Of a DNA stretch of 64,000 nt, positions 54,237-64,000 are shown in pieces. Position 1 is the first letter of the stretch. The number at the start of each line of letters is the position of its first letter. Source of the DNA: Leptodontidium sp. MPI-SDFR-AT-0119 (taxonomy: Eukaryota > Ascomycota > Leotiomycetes > Helotiales > Leptodontidiaceae); NCBI GenBank assembly GCA_020726505.1, contig JAHLEZ010000001.1, positions 6,798,131-6,862,130 on the forward strand, given 5' to 3'. The notes under the pieces were generated by a model that made no database searches, was not told the DNA's origin, and saw only the letters and a list, made by a program, of their open reading frames with translations. The translations under genes were made by a program, and so were the position numbers.

Positions 54237-57200
54237 ATGTCTTGGTCACTTGCTGGTGACCTACGCGTGGCTATGATGTTACTTATGTGGATAGGCCTCA
54301 TCATTTTCCCGCTTGCCGCAGCTCAGAACCAGTCGGTCGATTTTTCTTCTGCTGTCGTACAGGAAGCCTCGGTTCAGCCTGAGCAGCTTCTGGGAAATTT
54401 GTCCAATCCGGTGCCTCTCCCTCCCAGCGTTGAGGGAGTTCCCAACTACGACAGTATCTTGAAACTCGCAGCCGCAATGCCTCCTTTACTAGTCAATATA
54501 GGTGAGCCTAGTGTCGGCGAAATCAAATCTGATATCATTCCACCTGCGAGCAACAACGATACAGACACTGAGAACACTTCCGGGCGACTGAATGCACGAC
54601 AGGACGTTTTGAGGGTTTTGGTGGTTGGGGACTCAATGACTCATTGCAACGAAGGTGACTTCACCTGGCGGTACAGATTGCTAGAGTGGTTCAATGCTCA
54701 AAACATCGCCATACGCTATGTTGGACCATATGCTGGTACAATCGCACCACCTGCACCTGGGCCACCTCAAAAGCCTGCTTTGTACAGAGAGAGTCCTACT
54801 GCGTCGTCTGCTAATACTGACGGGGGATACAATCTTGGGATCAAGTCTTTGGGCGATTTGTGAGTAAAATCTACTATATTTGCACTCAAGGTCGCTTCTT
54901 ACATCCGCACAGGAGACATTTTGCCATCAGTGGTCGTGCAGCTGCAACGGACCAACACCTGATCGAACAAGTTGCAAGAGACTATCCAGCTGATCTCATG
55001 TTGATTAAGCTTGGTTTTAATGATCTGGGGTGGTTCTACTCCGACGACAAAGGCTTGATTACTAACATGCGGAATCTGATCAATAACGCGCGGCGCGCCA
55101 GACCCAACATGCGTTTCGTTGTAGCTACAGTCGGTAAGCATTATGTGTATTACCACGGAACGTGCCAGACGTTTGACTAACACGGGTTCAAAGTTCATCG
55201 AACATTCATTGGAGGCCGCGAGGACCTCGTGACAATGACAGACTCCTATAACCGCATGCTAAAAGCTCAGATCGGAGAATGGAGCACTCCCTCATCCCCG
55301 GTAAGCTATATCACAAGCTTCCAAGCATCTGACTTCGCTAATCTTGGCCGTAGGTTACTTGGGCTCCAGTACGCGAGGAATATGACTGTGGACCTAAATA
55401 CCCACAAGATTGTCCTGCCGCATATGACGGCCTTCATCCAAACGAGCTTGGTGAGTATCAAATTGCTCGCGGATTCAGCCGAGCTCTGGTCAGTGGCCTA
55501 GGTATCGGCAAGACGCCGCTTGAAGTTCCAGGAACTATACCCTCGAGGTCACTACCTACCCCCGGAAATTTCCAGATGTCGTCTTCTGATCTGGGGGTCA
55601 CGGCTACCTGGGACAAAGGTATGTTTATGCATTGATAGTGTGGTACCGGTATGCAGAAGCCTCATTGACCTTGTTTATACAGTTTATGGAGCCTACTCAT
55701 ACGACGTGGAATATATAATCAATGGTGGAGCTCCGTATAATTTCTCGCCTGGAAGTGTCAAGTCCAATAGATGGGACTCGAGATGGGCTGCAGAGGGCTG
55801 GACGTAAGCTGTCAAAATCTACTGTCCCTTCTCGATTATGCATAAGAATATCTAAGGCGTGAAGTGACTGACATTATTTGGTGTAGGTATGAGGTTCGAA
55901 TTCGAGCGAGCGCAGGAAATCGGAAAGGCCCATGGACCACGTGGTACTCTGCCACAGCTCACCCACATACAGCTTCAGCACCAACCAACGTTGTTACTCG
56001 TCCCACTGCGAGTGGGATAGATGTCAGCTGGACCGGGTCTACTGGATTGTATAGCGACACAGTCTCGCAGTACAACGTTTACTTCTGGGACCAAGACCAG
56101 CCTTGCGCGTTCCTTCTATCCGGAGGGTTCCTGCCCGGTGGCTCTGCATCCATTATTGATCTTGTCCCCGGCCACAGGTATCTCGTAGCTATCGAAGCTT
56201 GGAATGCTGCAGGCGCTGGATTCCCTCTCGTCGCCAGACGTGTAGTACCCGGACGTGGCCAGCCTCCCACTGTGTCTGGCTTACAAGTCGATACCGTCGA
56301 TCCAACCACAGCTCATCTTACTTGGAATACCATCCCGGGCGCAGCTGGCTATAGATACTGGCGTCGGAACTTTAACCAGGCGGGCAGTCAACTGGTACCT
56401 TTAGGTAGCCTTGACGAAAATTGCATCAATGTATACTTCCAACTTCCTGGTACTTGGAATTATGAGTGAGCTTTTCCTTCCCGATTCCACCTAGTGGCTT
56501 GGTTGACATGCTGATCAACACAGGTGGGCTGTCACGGCTTACAACGGTGAGATCGAAAGTACTATAAGTCTAGCTGTCAAAGCACCGCCACAGAACTCGC
56601 CTAGCGTGACTGGCACATGCCCGGGGCTACCAGGTATGTACTCAATGCATGGGCATAGCTGGAAAAAATCTAATCGCATGAGAAGCCTTGTGCCCGCCTG
56701 GTAGCGGAGGTGTCCCGAGTACGGATCCAGTAGATCCGAGTAACCCGTCTCCCGTCGGTGGCGGAGGCTCAGGTGAACCAGGAGAGCCCAATCCGGATGA
56801 CCCCAATGGTCCGAATCCAGATGATTCGGATGACGATGACGACGACAATGACGATGGGCATTCTGATTGCCAGGGACCCGATTGTGACAACGGTTCTTGT
56901 AGTGGTCCACGATGCTGCAAAGGGCGTGGCTGTGGATCTAACGGCTCTTGTGTCGGGTTCTTCTGTATTGAGGGTCCTTGTAGTGGACCTGACTGCGATG
57001 GTAAGGGATGCAAAGGACTCAGCTGCTGTTCAGGCCGAGACTGCTCGGAAGGAGTTTGCATCGGCCCTCGATGCTACAAAGGTCCATGTTCCGGACCCAA
57101 CTGTTCCGACGGTGTTGTCTGCAATGGACCTTTCTGTTGCTTCGGTCCCGAATGTAAGGATGGCAAATGCCTTGGACCCAAATGCACCTCTGGCGAGGAA

Positions 57201-57970
57201 CAGAACGAGAAGGATTGTGGTGAGCCGAAGACAGTGTCCATCTGCACAGAGACCGTGACTAGCATCTCAGCGACGACTACCACGTTCACACACTGTGACA
57301 AGATTACGGCCTGCGATGCACAAGCAGCGACGAAGACAGTGACTGAGGACTGTCAGTGTACAGCATGTGTTGACGATTCTGATTCTGATCCATTTTTCAT
57401 ATACGGAGATCAGGGCCCAGTATTCAGGGATCCGCTTGTGTACCCGACTGACTATATCGTCGTCGTGGCTGGGACAACCATAATACCAGAAAGTCCTTCT
57501 GAGCCAACTTCGGGACCACCTGATCCAGCTCCACCCACTATACAACTGTGTATTGCAAGCAGTACCAGCCCAACTCCTGGTGGATTTCCGGTCTATAACT
57601 ACGTTGCCTTCTTTCCAGGTAAGGTCTAACCGAAATCAGTATGGGATTGTTGATATTCTTGCTAACATCAATCAAAGGTGATAATTGTAAGAATTCTGTG
57701 AATATCGCCGACCCGAATATTGGATCACCACCAGACTTTTGCAGCATTCCACGGGAAGAAACTGTGCTGGACTATTGCGGCGCCAAGGGAAGGTTTGTAA
57801 ATGAAGGCCAGAAATTCCGCGACACAGGATGTGCCTTGTCAGTTGAGATTAATGGTCGCGTCTATTCTGACTATGACGTTCCGAAGGAAGGCGAGGATAA
57901 GGATTTTTGTCGCTGCACAGGTACCACTTGGACCGGTCTTTTAATGTTCAAAGCACTGCCATCGTGTTGA
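54237..57970 (+). CDS. Secreted SGNH/GDSL hydrolase with FN3-like and Cys-rich repeat domains
   Basis: Nine exons join in frame: 54237-54859, 54913-55133, 55194-55300, 55354-55618, 55683-55803, 55887-56465, 56524-56633, 56686-57618, 57678-57970. A signal peptide (LLMWIGLIIFPLAAAQ) is followed by an Asn-rich lead, then the SGNH fold: VLVVGDSMTHCNEG (block I Ser), ISGRAAATDQ (block II Gly), LMLIKLGFNDLGW (block III Asn) and AAYDGLHPNELGEYQ (block V Asp, His). Two FN3-like domains follow (VTATWDKVYGAYSYDVEYII; GIDVSWTGSTGLYSDT; AHLTWNTIPGAAGYRYW). A Gly/Pro/Asp linker with an Asp run leads to repeats of the type C-x-GP-x-C (CSGPRCCKGRGCG, CIGPRCYKGPCSGPNC), and a final Cys-rich domain (CSIPREETVLDYCGAKG, FCRCTGTTWTGLL). 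It is probably a wall- or substrate-bound esterase. All splice sites fit and there are no stops. Confidence 0.85.
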
Positions 57971-58989
57971 AAGTCGGTAGATTAAGAGTCAGAAATGGAC
58001 CCGAGCTAGTGATCAATGATTTGTATTTATAGGATCAAGAAGAGAGGCTGATGAGACGCCCATCAAAAGACATATTGCTTACTTGAAAGAACTGTGACGA
58101 AAAGTTTGTGAACTTTTATTGTTCTATAGATGGCAAGTGTTACGGCTGGCAAAAGGTTGATACGGCGAGTAGACTCTAGCTTTGTATTTAGACCTAAAGC
58201 TACGCTTGTGACGCTTGCCCTAGAAAGATGGCAATCACGTGTAACTGACGCCTCACATATCAACACAAGAGACATATGACGATACCAAGCATCAACTTAG
58301 AATCTACAACTACAGAGGAAAGAAGGTAAGGAAAGAATAAGTCTATATACAAGAGGTTGGTATGCCTAGCACCATGGTAATCTCGGTACGTCCCGATCGG
58401 GCAGTACTAAGTGGAGCCGGTGGAAATGAGGCTCTGGGCCGTGCCAGTCGTCACAAGTAATGCCGATCCTATCTCGTTGCGTATAAAAGTTCCCAAACTT
58501 CATTAACGCATTACTATACCCTAAAGTAGAGTAAAGATTTGTACGGAACTTGGCTTCGCTTAATTGTCCCTGATACCAAATACTGAAGCGATAGGTGGCA
58601 CAGTCTGCAAGTCACGTCTAAGTTAGATAGGACTCTCATATCGCCTTGCCCGTAGTGTTATCTTACCGCCGATATTTGGGAACGCTTGGCCGTTCTTTTG
58701 GATGATCCTACTGTGCCATTTTTGTAAAGTGATGAGAGGTCTCGGATTCTCGGAGATAATGTCTTTTACTTCGTCCCTTACGACATATATCGTTAAGCAT
58801 TCCCATGTTGACGTCGAACAAGAACAAGAAATTTTTATCCGTATAGAGTATGATAGATAATATGATGGACAAGAAGGACTCTGGAATCATAGCCAAAAGC
58901 GTTAATTACTGTGAGGCTGGTACCAGTACGCCATATAGAGCATAAAGGCTGAAGAGTATAAGAATATAAGCTTATACAAAAACTCTATA
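57971..58989. other. Gene-poor spacer
   Basis: Holds the 3' UTR of the SGNH gene, the LTR-A fragment at 58138-58206 and unremarkable sequence. No gene is seen. Confidence 0.5.
58138..58206 (+). repeat. LTR-A fragment (5' end)
   Basis: 69 bases starting TGTTACGGCTGGCAAAAG match the start of LTR-A up to AAAGCTACGCT and then stop. Confidence 0.85.
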
Positions 58990-59168
58990 CAAGAGCTCTA
59001 TATAACCGGATATAATATATTCCGTAATATTACGTAAACGGATGTAATACATTCCTTTAAATAAAGGTAATACGCAAACGGAAATAATACATTCCTTTGA
59101 ATAAAGGTAATACGCAAACGGAAATAATATATTCCTTTGAATATTACGCAAACGGAAGTAATACATTC
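58990..59168. repeat. AT-rich minisatellite, 40-bp unit
   Basis: Units begin with CGGA at 59039, 59079, 59119 and 59153 and share TAATACATTCCTTTGAATA and AAAGGTAATACGCAAA. A more decayed unit lies before 59039. LTR-B at 59169 is inserted in the last unit. Confidence 0.85.
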
Positions 59169-59424
59169 TGTCGGTGCAGTACCGGTTCATGTACCACGCC
59201 GCATGTGTGAATATATTCAAAATGCGTGTATGGCGACAGAGTAATAAAGTGTGGTTCAAAATCTGTGTCTATTCTAAGAGAGTGCGAGGAGAGCTAGACT
59301 ATATACTACGAAGCCCCACCGAATCTCCACCGAAACCAGTCCGGCTAAGCTCTGACCCCTGACTTTAATCCGCACCCCCTTTTCTAGACCGAAGTATGCT
59401 TATGCAGGGACCTGTGGACCAACA
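59169..59424 (+). repeat. LTR-B solo LTR with target duplication
   Basis: A 256-bp copy from TGTCGGTG to CCAACA, flanked by CATTC on both sides (59164-59168, 59425-59429). The CATTC comes from the minisatellite, so insertion followed the array. Confidence 0.93.
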
Positions 59425-59749
59425 CATTCCTAAAGAGCGAATATGAGAGCGAATACGAGAGCTCGAAAGTAGTTATATAGACCTAGAAATCCCCTCCTAA
59501 ATAAAATATCATACACACCAAGTATTACCTTACTTTACAACTAGTGTCACTACTTTACAAAGAGGATTAATAAAAAGAATTATTATTTTGCGTCACAAGC
59601 GATCTATGATGCCATGATGCAGCTAATGCGTGCATGCTTGGTCCTTGCATAGTGATCTCCCGAACCGTCGGTTCGAGAGATCAGAGCACAGCCTCTGAGT
59701 GACATAGGGGAGCCAAATTGGACCCCCATGAAGGCGACCCGTCCATCCG
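59425..59749. other. Spacer with a short inverted repeat
   Basis: No gene is seen. The arms GATCTCCCGAACCG (59654-59667) and TCGGTTCGAGAGATC (59668-59682) form an almost gapless inverted repeat with one mismatch. Confidence 0.6.
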
Positions 59750-59960
59750 AGTATCGCCCTGATGTGCGTGATTCTGGAGACGCTGCTTGTACCGCAGAAT
59801 CATTCGACAGATCTTGCGCCCGAGCTGGTCTCGTTGGGCGGCTATGCGTTTATTTGGTAGGCATTAAGCTTGCTACGAGCAAAAGAAAGTCTACTAGGCT
59901 ATATCAGTGGCCATTTGGTCTCGCCCCGAAGAAAGTTGCTCGGAACAAGCAAGCAGCCCC
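59750..59960 (-). pseudogene. DUF3435 C-terminal remnant
   Basis: The minus strand encodes RKICRMILRYKQRLQNHA, closely matching CKVCRMGLQHKQHLQNHA of the copy at 60567-61080, and further upstream a TFFC piece matching TCFFC of that copy. It is the same zinc-binding tail in a more decayed state, on the same strand, separated from the other copy by LTR-A sequence. Confidence 0.55.
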
Positions 59961-60088
59961 GCAAACGCATAACTGGCGATGAGTTTTTTAAGAAGCACGC
60001 CGTGAGAATAGCATGTAACCGAGAAGGTGCTGAGAAGGAAAGAAAAGTCAGGGCAAACGCAAGCTCTATTACTATGCGCTCTGGGTAA

Positions 60089-60243
60089 TGTTACGGCTGG
60101 CAAGAGGTTGATACGGCGAGTAGACTCTAGCTTTGTATTTGGGCCTAATGCTACGCTCAGAATCGAGAAGAAAAGACAAGGAGGAAAAGAGAGCTTTTTA
60201 TAAGGGAGGGCTCGAGTATATATACATAAAGAACCCTCCTAAT
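60089..60243 (+). repeat. LTR-A partial copy, first of a tandem pair
   Basis: It matches the first 155 bases of LTR-A and joins directly to the complete copy at 60244. GGTAA immediately before it (60084-60088) is repeated after the second copy (60545-60549), so the pair behaves as one insertion unit. Confidence 0.88.
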
Positions 60244-60544
60244 TGTTACGGCTGGCAATAGGTTGATACGGCGAGTAGACTCTAGCTTTGTATTTAGGCC
60301 TAAAGCTACGCTCAGAATCGAGAAGAAAAGACAAGGAGGAAAGGAGAGCTCTCCGTAAGGGAGGGCTCGAGTATATATACATGAAGGACCCTCCTAATGG
60401 GGCCTAGCGTAGTCGAGTGCCATTCACGTCAACATGTCGCGGCTCGCCACCTAGTCTTCCCTATTGGGCTTAGCGCCGTCGCATAGCCAGCGATGCTACA
60501 AGCCCGTGTCGGTTAGAATACGAGGCGCATCGTAGGTCGTAACA
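60244..60544 (+). repeat. LTR-A, complete copy
   Basis: 301 bp from TGTTACGG to GTAACA with a TG...CA and six-base inverted ends. It is followed by GGTAA, matching the bases before the adjoining partial copy. An internal inverted motif (GAGAGCTCTCCG) and TATATATACATG lie in its middle, possible promoter elements. Confidence 0.92.
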
Positions 60545-60566
60545 GGTAACTTATATCATTAAACTA

Positions 60567-61080
60567 CTAGGAAACGGTCCCATGGATGGTTTCTGCGTGA
60601 TTCTGGAGATGCTGCTTATGCTGCAGCCCCATTCGACAGACCTTACACCTAAGCCGATCCCCTTCTTTAATGTGGGCCAGATACTTCCGCTTAAAGTACT
60701 TTATTAAGTCTCCCGGACTGGCAAACTTATAAGTACCCTTTTTAAACGGCAAGCTCTACTCCCCTAAGCAAAAGAAGCAGGTAATAGTCCTCTTCTTAGT
60801 AAACATTAATAATATAACGTCACTTAACGCCTGCTTCTCGGCCTTAGCGGCCACTAGCTAGGGGCTAGTCTCCTTCGACGGCATTAGACTTGTCTATCAC
60901 GTAGACGACCTTTTACGTGGTAAGGCAGTAACTCCCCCCTCCTAAAAGTGGCAATAGGCAGCGACTACATTAATAGCCGTATTACGGCGGCGGAATTCTT
61001 CTTCGATAGTCGTGCCCAGGAACGTTATTACGGTCTCCGCCAAACGCTTTTAAAGCGGGGGCATCTCATCGTTTTAGTTT
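60567..61080 (-). pseudogene. DUF3435 C-terminal half, degenerate
   Basis: Reading leftwards: ETVITFLGTTIEEEFRRRNT, AINVVAAYCHF, stops, then KRTITCFFCLGE, a TAG, and SLPFKKGTYKFASPGDLIKY followed by CKVCRMGLQHKQHLQNHAET and IHGTVS. This is the end of a DUF3435 protein with two Cys/His zinc-binding segments (CFFC, CKVC...H...H). No N-terminal half is visible before the Tc1 element begins at 61327. Several stops make it a pseudogene. Confidence 0.7.
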
Positions 61081-61146
61081 AAGGTAGTCTTTATGTTGGT
61101 TTAATAATCGTCACGCTCTAGTCACATGCTCGCTTATCGAGCATTT

Positions 61147-61175
61147 AAGGAGAGCTCTGTACGAGAGCTCTCCTT
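61147..61175. repeat. Perfect 12-bp inverted repeat
   Basis: AAGGAGAGCTCT and AGAGCTCTCCTT flank a five-base loop GTACG. It resembles the AGAGCTCT motif inside LTR-A and could be the trace of another LTR. Confidence 0.85.
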
Positions 61176-61326
61176 CCCTGGAATACACATTTTTACCATA
61201 CAGGATTTTACCCCTTAATGTGTCAATTCAGAGTCGACTCTACTTTGAATACGTGGTACCACCCGAGTTCGACCGACACTCTGTCACACTAAAACAAAAT
61301 ATTTTTTCCTCCTAATTTTTTCCAAG

Positions 61327-62629
61327 TACAATCGGTTCCCTGTACTGTTCGCTAATCACGTGCAGAGGCCTCCATGACTTTAAACACGTATAACTTCTTA
61401 ACCATTAGTCCTATTTACACCATTTCAAGCTCAAATTAAAGATATACTAATATTTTGTCGCTCCCCCCTTGTTTTTAATACAAGCATTAATCCGTGCTCC
61501 CATACTTGCATTCAACCTCTCAAGCGTTTCAGGCTTGATTTGAGGCCAAACTTCCTCCAAAGCTCGCTCCATCATTCCAATATTCTTGATCTTATGCCTC
61601 TGTTTGCCAATCATATTCTTGATTTGCTTCCACAAATTCTCAATTGGTGAAAGATCAGGCGATTGTGGAGGCCATTGTAACTGTGGAATGCCTTGTTGCT
61701 CCATGTATTTCCTCACCACTTTAGCAGTATGCCAAGGAGCATTATCCTCTTGCATGACTACCCCAAGGCCGTATTTTTCAACCATCCTCTTGTAAAAAGG
61801 GATGAAATGCTCTTTGAGAGTCTCCAAATAACGCTTTGCGTTCATCCGTCCCCCCCTCTCAATGATAACCAACGGTCCCATCTCATTGCCGCAAAAACAA
61901 GACCAAACTCCAACACTCGTTCGTCCACTCTTAAAGCTAGGCTTCAAGTTCTTCTCCAAGTACTCTTCTCCAGGCCCGCGCGTGACGTAGATAGTGTTTC
62001 CATCCTCCCCGACGTGAAATGTGACCTCATCACTCCAACAGATCTTCCGGTAGTTCCTTTTGGTCTTTTTTTGTTGCTTACACCAAATCAACCGCTTGTT
62101 TTTATGCTCAGGCTTCAAATATGGCTTCTTGCGAGGCTTGCGTTTAGCTTTGCCATAAGCTTTGAGGATTTTGCGGACTGTGTTGCGGCCAAGCTTGTGA
62201 CCTGATTTGGACGGAGTTGCAAGGGCGTAAAGAGTGTCTCTTGGATTTTGATTTGCGTGACGTATGAGCGCTCGATCGTTCCTATCACTCGTCTTCTTGG
62301 AAGGTCCACTTCTAGGCTTATTCTCAAAGCTAGAATCGCCAGTTTCCAGCCTTCGCTCAATGATACTGCGGACGGTGGAGTAGGGGGTCTCTTCTAGCTT
62401 GGATATTGCGGTAAATCCATACCCATCGAGATAACGAGTCCAAATTTGAGCTCTTTGAGCTGGCGTCAGCTCCTTGCGATCAGTCTTGCGATTCCGGCCC
62501 ATGACTAAAAGCAGTGTTTTAATATCATAAAAATTGAATTCAAGCGGGGAATTTGAAATGTGGGTGCGGGGCTTTTTAAGTCAAGCCAATTTAGGAAAAA
62601 TTAGCGAACAGTACAGGGAACCGATTGTA
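61327..62629 (-). mobile_element. Tc1-type DNA transposon with intact transposase
   Basis: Perfect 30-bp inverted repeats lie at 61327-61356 and 62600-62629 (outer part TACAATCGG...CCGATTGTA, counting the TA on each side as the target duplication). The element is about 1.3 kb and encodes one uninterrupted transposase on the minus strand. Size, TA target, CAATCGG ends and a DD34E transposase identify the Tc1 branch of Tc1/mariner. Its right flank is rDNA-spacer-like sequence. Confidence 0.95.
61447..62502 (-). CDS. Tc1-family transposase (DD34E)
   Basis: 351 residues, start at 62502. The N-terminus has a helix-turn-helix for inverted-repeat binding (LTPAQRAQIWTRYLDGYGFT, TPYSTVRSIIERR) and a second one (KSGHKLGRNTVRKILKAYGK). 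The catalytic triad is ICWSDEVTFHV (first D), VVMQEDNAPWHTAKV (second D) and SPDLSPIENLWKQIKN (E), with 34 residues between the second D and E. It cuts and rejoins the element ends at TA sites. The frame is full length for the family (about 340-350) without stops and may be functional. It carries no RIP-like stops, unlike the DUF3435 relics next to it. Confidence 0.95.
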   Translation of the reverse strand: MGRNRKTDRKELTPAQRAQIWTRYLDGYGFTAISKLEETPYSTVRSIIERRLETGDSSFENKPRSGPSKKTSDRNDRALIRHANQNPRDTLYALATPSKSGHKLGRNTVRKILKAYGKAKRKPRKKPYLKPEHKNKRLIWCKQQKKTKRNYRKICWSDEVTFHVGEDGNTIYVTRGPGEEYLEKNLKPSFKSGRTSVGVWSCFCGNEMGPLVIIERGGRMNAKRYLETLKEHFIPFYKRMVEKYGLGVVMQEDNAPWHTAKVVRKYMEQQGIPQLQWPPQSPDLSPIENLWKQIKNMIGKQRHKIKNIGMMERALEEVWPQIKPETLERLNASMGARINACIKNKGGATKY

Positions 62630-62639
62630 CCCTCACATC

Positions 62640-63540
62640 ACATTCCACCTACCCTTTGCAAAGGGTAGGCCAAGTGTGAAACTTGAAATTCTTTCACAAG
62701 GGAGGCAGCGTTCGGGGGTACCTAGGGTTATTCTAAGGTTATTTTATACGCTCTATTACGTTATAACCAAAAAAAATTCAATCAATTTTTTTTTCAAAGG
62801 GTAGGTCAGTTGTGAACCCAAGAATTTTCACCCAGTACTTTCCGAGGGTAGGTGAGTTGTGAGATTTCGTTCAGCGTACCCCTTCAGGCCTTCATACCCT
62901 GTACCACGACTCTCCAGGCTTCCCATTCAGCGCATCAAAGCCTGTAATGCCCTATACTTCATACCCTGAGAATATTTTCCAAGGGTAGGTCAGTTGTGAA
63001 CCCAAGAATTTTCACCAAGTAGTTTCCGAGGGTAGGTGGATTGTGACATTTCTCTTCAGGCTATCTCTTCAGGCCTTCATACCCTGTAAGGTCACGCTCT
63101 AGGCTTTAGCCTTCAGCGTACTAAGCCCTGTAATGCCCTGTAGCTCATACCCTGAAGATATTTCATGAGGGTAGGCCGATTGTGATCCCAGGATTTTCCA
63201 CCAAGTCCTTTCCGAGGGTAGGCCAGTTGTGACATCTCCACCTACAATACCCTGTAGCCCACACCCTAAAGATATTTCATGAGGGTAAGTCAGTTGTGAC
63301 CAACCGATTTCCACCAAGTCCTTTCCGTGGGTAGGTGAGTCGTGATATTTTTCTTCAGGCTAACCCTAAAGATTTAGGCCTTTTCACCCTGTGAGCACGC
63401 CCTCTAGGCTTTGTCTTCAGTGTATCAAGCCCTGTAGCTCACACCCTATAACCTCTTCTAAGGGTAGGTCAGTTGTGAACCCAGGATTTTTTTAGCAAGT
63501 ACTGAGACGGACGGTATTTTCTCCAAGTACCTTCACTTTC
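62640..63540. repeat. rDNA intergenic spacer subrepeats
   Basis: The motif AGGGTAGGTCAGTTGTGAAC recurs with steps of about 184, 186, 114 and 179 bp (GTAGGTC-type positions 62801, 62985, 63171, 63285, 63464), each unit also holding CTTTCCGAGGGTAGGTGAGT and TTCATACCCTGTA blocks. Such subrepeats directly downstream of the 28S 3' end are typical of fungal rDNA spacers. Confidence 0.85.
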
Positions 63541-63651
63541 ACAATCCACCTACCCTCTTGTCTCTGCCGTTCGGCCGCAAAACGAACTCCGCACCAGCCC
63601 ACACCCCTTCAAAGACCCTGCGAACAGAGTAGATAATGGGGAGATTTCTCT

Positions 63652-64000
63652 CAAAAATAAGATGCCACGGCTTAGCCTCAATAGATCGTAATAACAAGAC
63701 TACTCTACTATTTACAGCACCGGGTATCATGTCTAAGTCGTATGCAAAGTTTTTAACTCCACGCATTGTAAAATTGCAAGACGTCAGCTAGTAAGACGGA
63801 CTTTCACCGCCTCACAGGTGCCAACCAGCTAAGATTCAGGGCCAGGGGCCTATTCGTATCCGACTACGATGTGTGGAAATAAATCATCGCGTTCTGGCAT
63901 GGATTCTGACTTAGAGGCGTTCAGCCATTATCCAGCAGATGGTAGCTTCGCGGCACTGCCTTGTCAGACAGCCGCAAAAACCAATTATCTGAATCAGCGG
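63652..64000 (-). rRNA. 28S rRNA, 3' end (partial)
   Basis: On the minus strand the sequence contains TGAACGCCTCTAAGTCAGAA, CGTAGTCGGATACGAATA, ACTTAGACATGATACC and TTATTACGATCTATTGAGGC, the conserved 3' domain of fungal large-subunit rRNA. The gene enters from beyond 64000. The 3' end is placed near 63652 by comparing the distance after TTGAGGCTAAGCC with yeast 25S; it is uncertain by several bases. It is part of the ribosome's large subunit. The 228-bp open frame over it is meaningless. Confidence 0.93.

Noticed and set aside
61586..62205. Plus-strand open frames opposite the transposase
   Set aside because: They are antisense shadows of the Tc1 transposase.
62640..63540. Possible CRISPR-like array of spaced repeats
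   Set aside because: The units are long, diverged and adjacent to 28S rRNA, which fits rDNA spacer subrepeats; CRISPR is not expected in a fungus.
63539..63766. 75-codon open frame on the minus strand
   Set aside because: It lies over the 3' end of the 28S rRNA gene and has no protein features.

Overview
This window reads as nuclear DNA of a filamentous ascomycete (Pezizomycotina; the mix of gene families would suit a Leotiomycetes-like fungus, but that placement is inference). The evidence is short GT-AG introns of about 45-90 nt, fungal-only families (DUF3435, 2EXR, FunK1 kinases, Fungal_trans_2 regulators, DUF7025-type AAA proteins), a Tad-type LINE, and the 3' end of a fungal 28S rRNA gene on the minus strand at the right edge. 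Gene density is low. Many genes are broken, often by stops that can be read as C:G to T:A changes of codons such as CAA, CAG or TGG, as repeat-induced point mutation (RIP) produces.

Layout: 0-5.3 kb holds DUF3435 (tyrosine-recombinase family) relics and a broken phosphotransferase. 5.8-7.9 kb is an intact four-exon regulator. 9.1-17.4 kb is one decayed AAA ATPase gene split by a nearly full-length 6-kb LINE with a perfect 14-bp target duplication. 18-30 kb is sparse: a bZIP gene, a small N-terminal-domain protein, a membrane-anchored protein, an Hsp70/actin-fold ATPase gene, a 101-bp hAT-like MITE and solo LTRs. 30-48 kb mixes two intact 2EXR genes and a broken third, a FunK1 kinase, kinase scraps, an orphan chitinase tail, a Cys-rich type I membrane protein and the core parvulin gene ESS1. 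49-58 kb has an inverted pair of solo LTRs, a GAPDH NAD-binding-domain gene with an unfamiliar C-terminus, a secreted Cys-containing protein and a large secreted SGNH hydrolase with FN3-like and Cys-rich regions. 58-64 kb is repeat-rich (LTR fragments, minisatellite, DUF3435 relics), then a Tc1-type transposon with an intact transposase and 30-bp perfect inverted repeats, about 185-bp spacer subrepeats and the 28S 3' end. The window therefore probably crosses the border between an rDNA unit and ordinary chromosome.

The intact genes do not form an obvious pathway or cluster. The theme is genome turnover: at least two LTR families reduced to solo LTRs, a LINE, a Tc1 element, a MITE and at least four DUF3435 relics, around a few conserved genes and several fast-evolving secreted or fungal-specific genes. 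Several otherwise good genes carry one single-base frameshift, two of them at homopolymer runs, so some apparent pseudogenes could be assembly errors. I found no complete, convincing undescribed multi-gene system; the best leads are the GAPDH-domain hybrid, the SGNH multi-domain protein, the DUF3435 relics at both ends, and the rDNA-border transposon.
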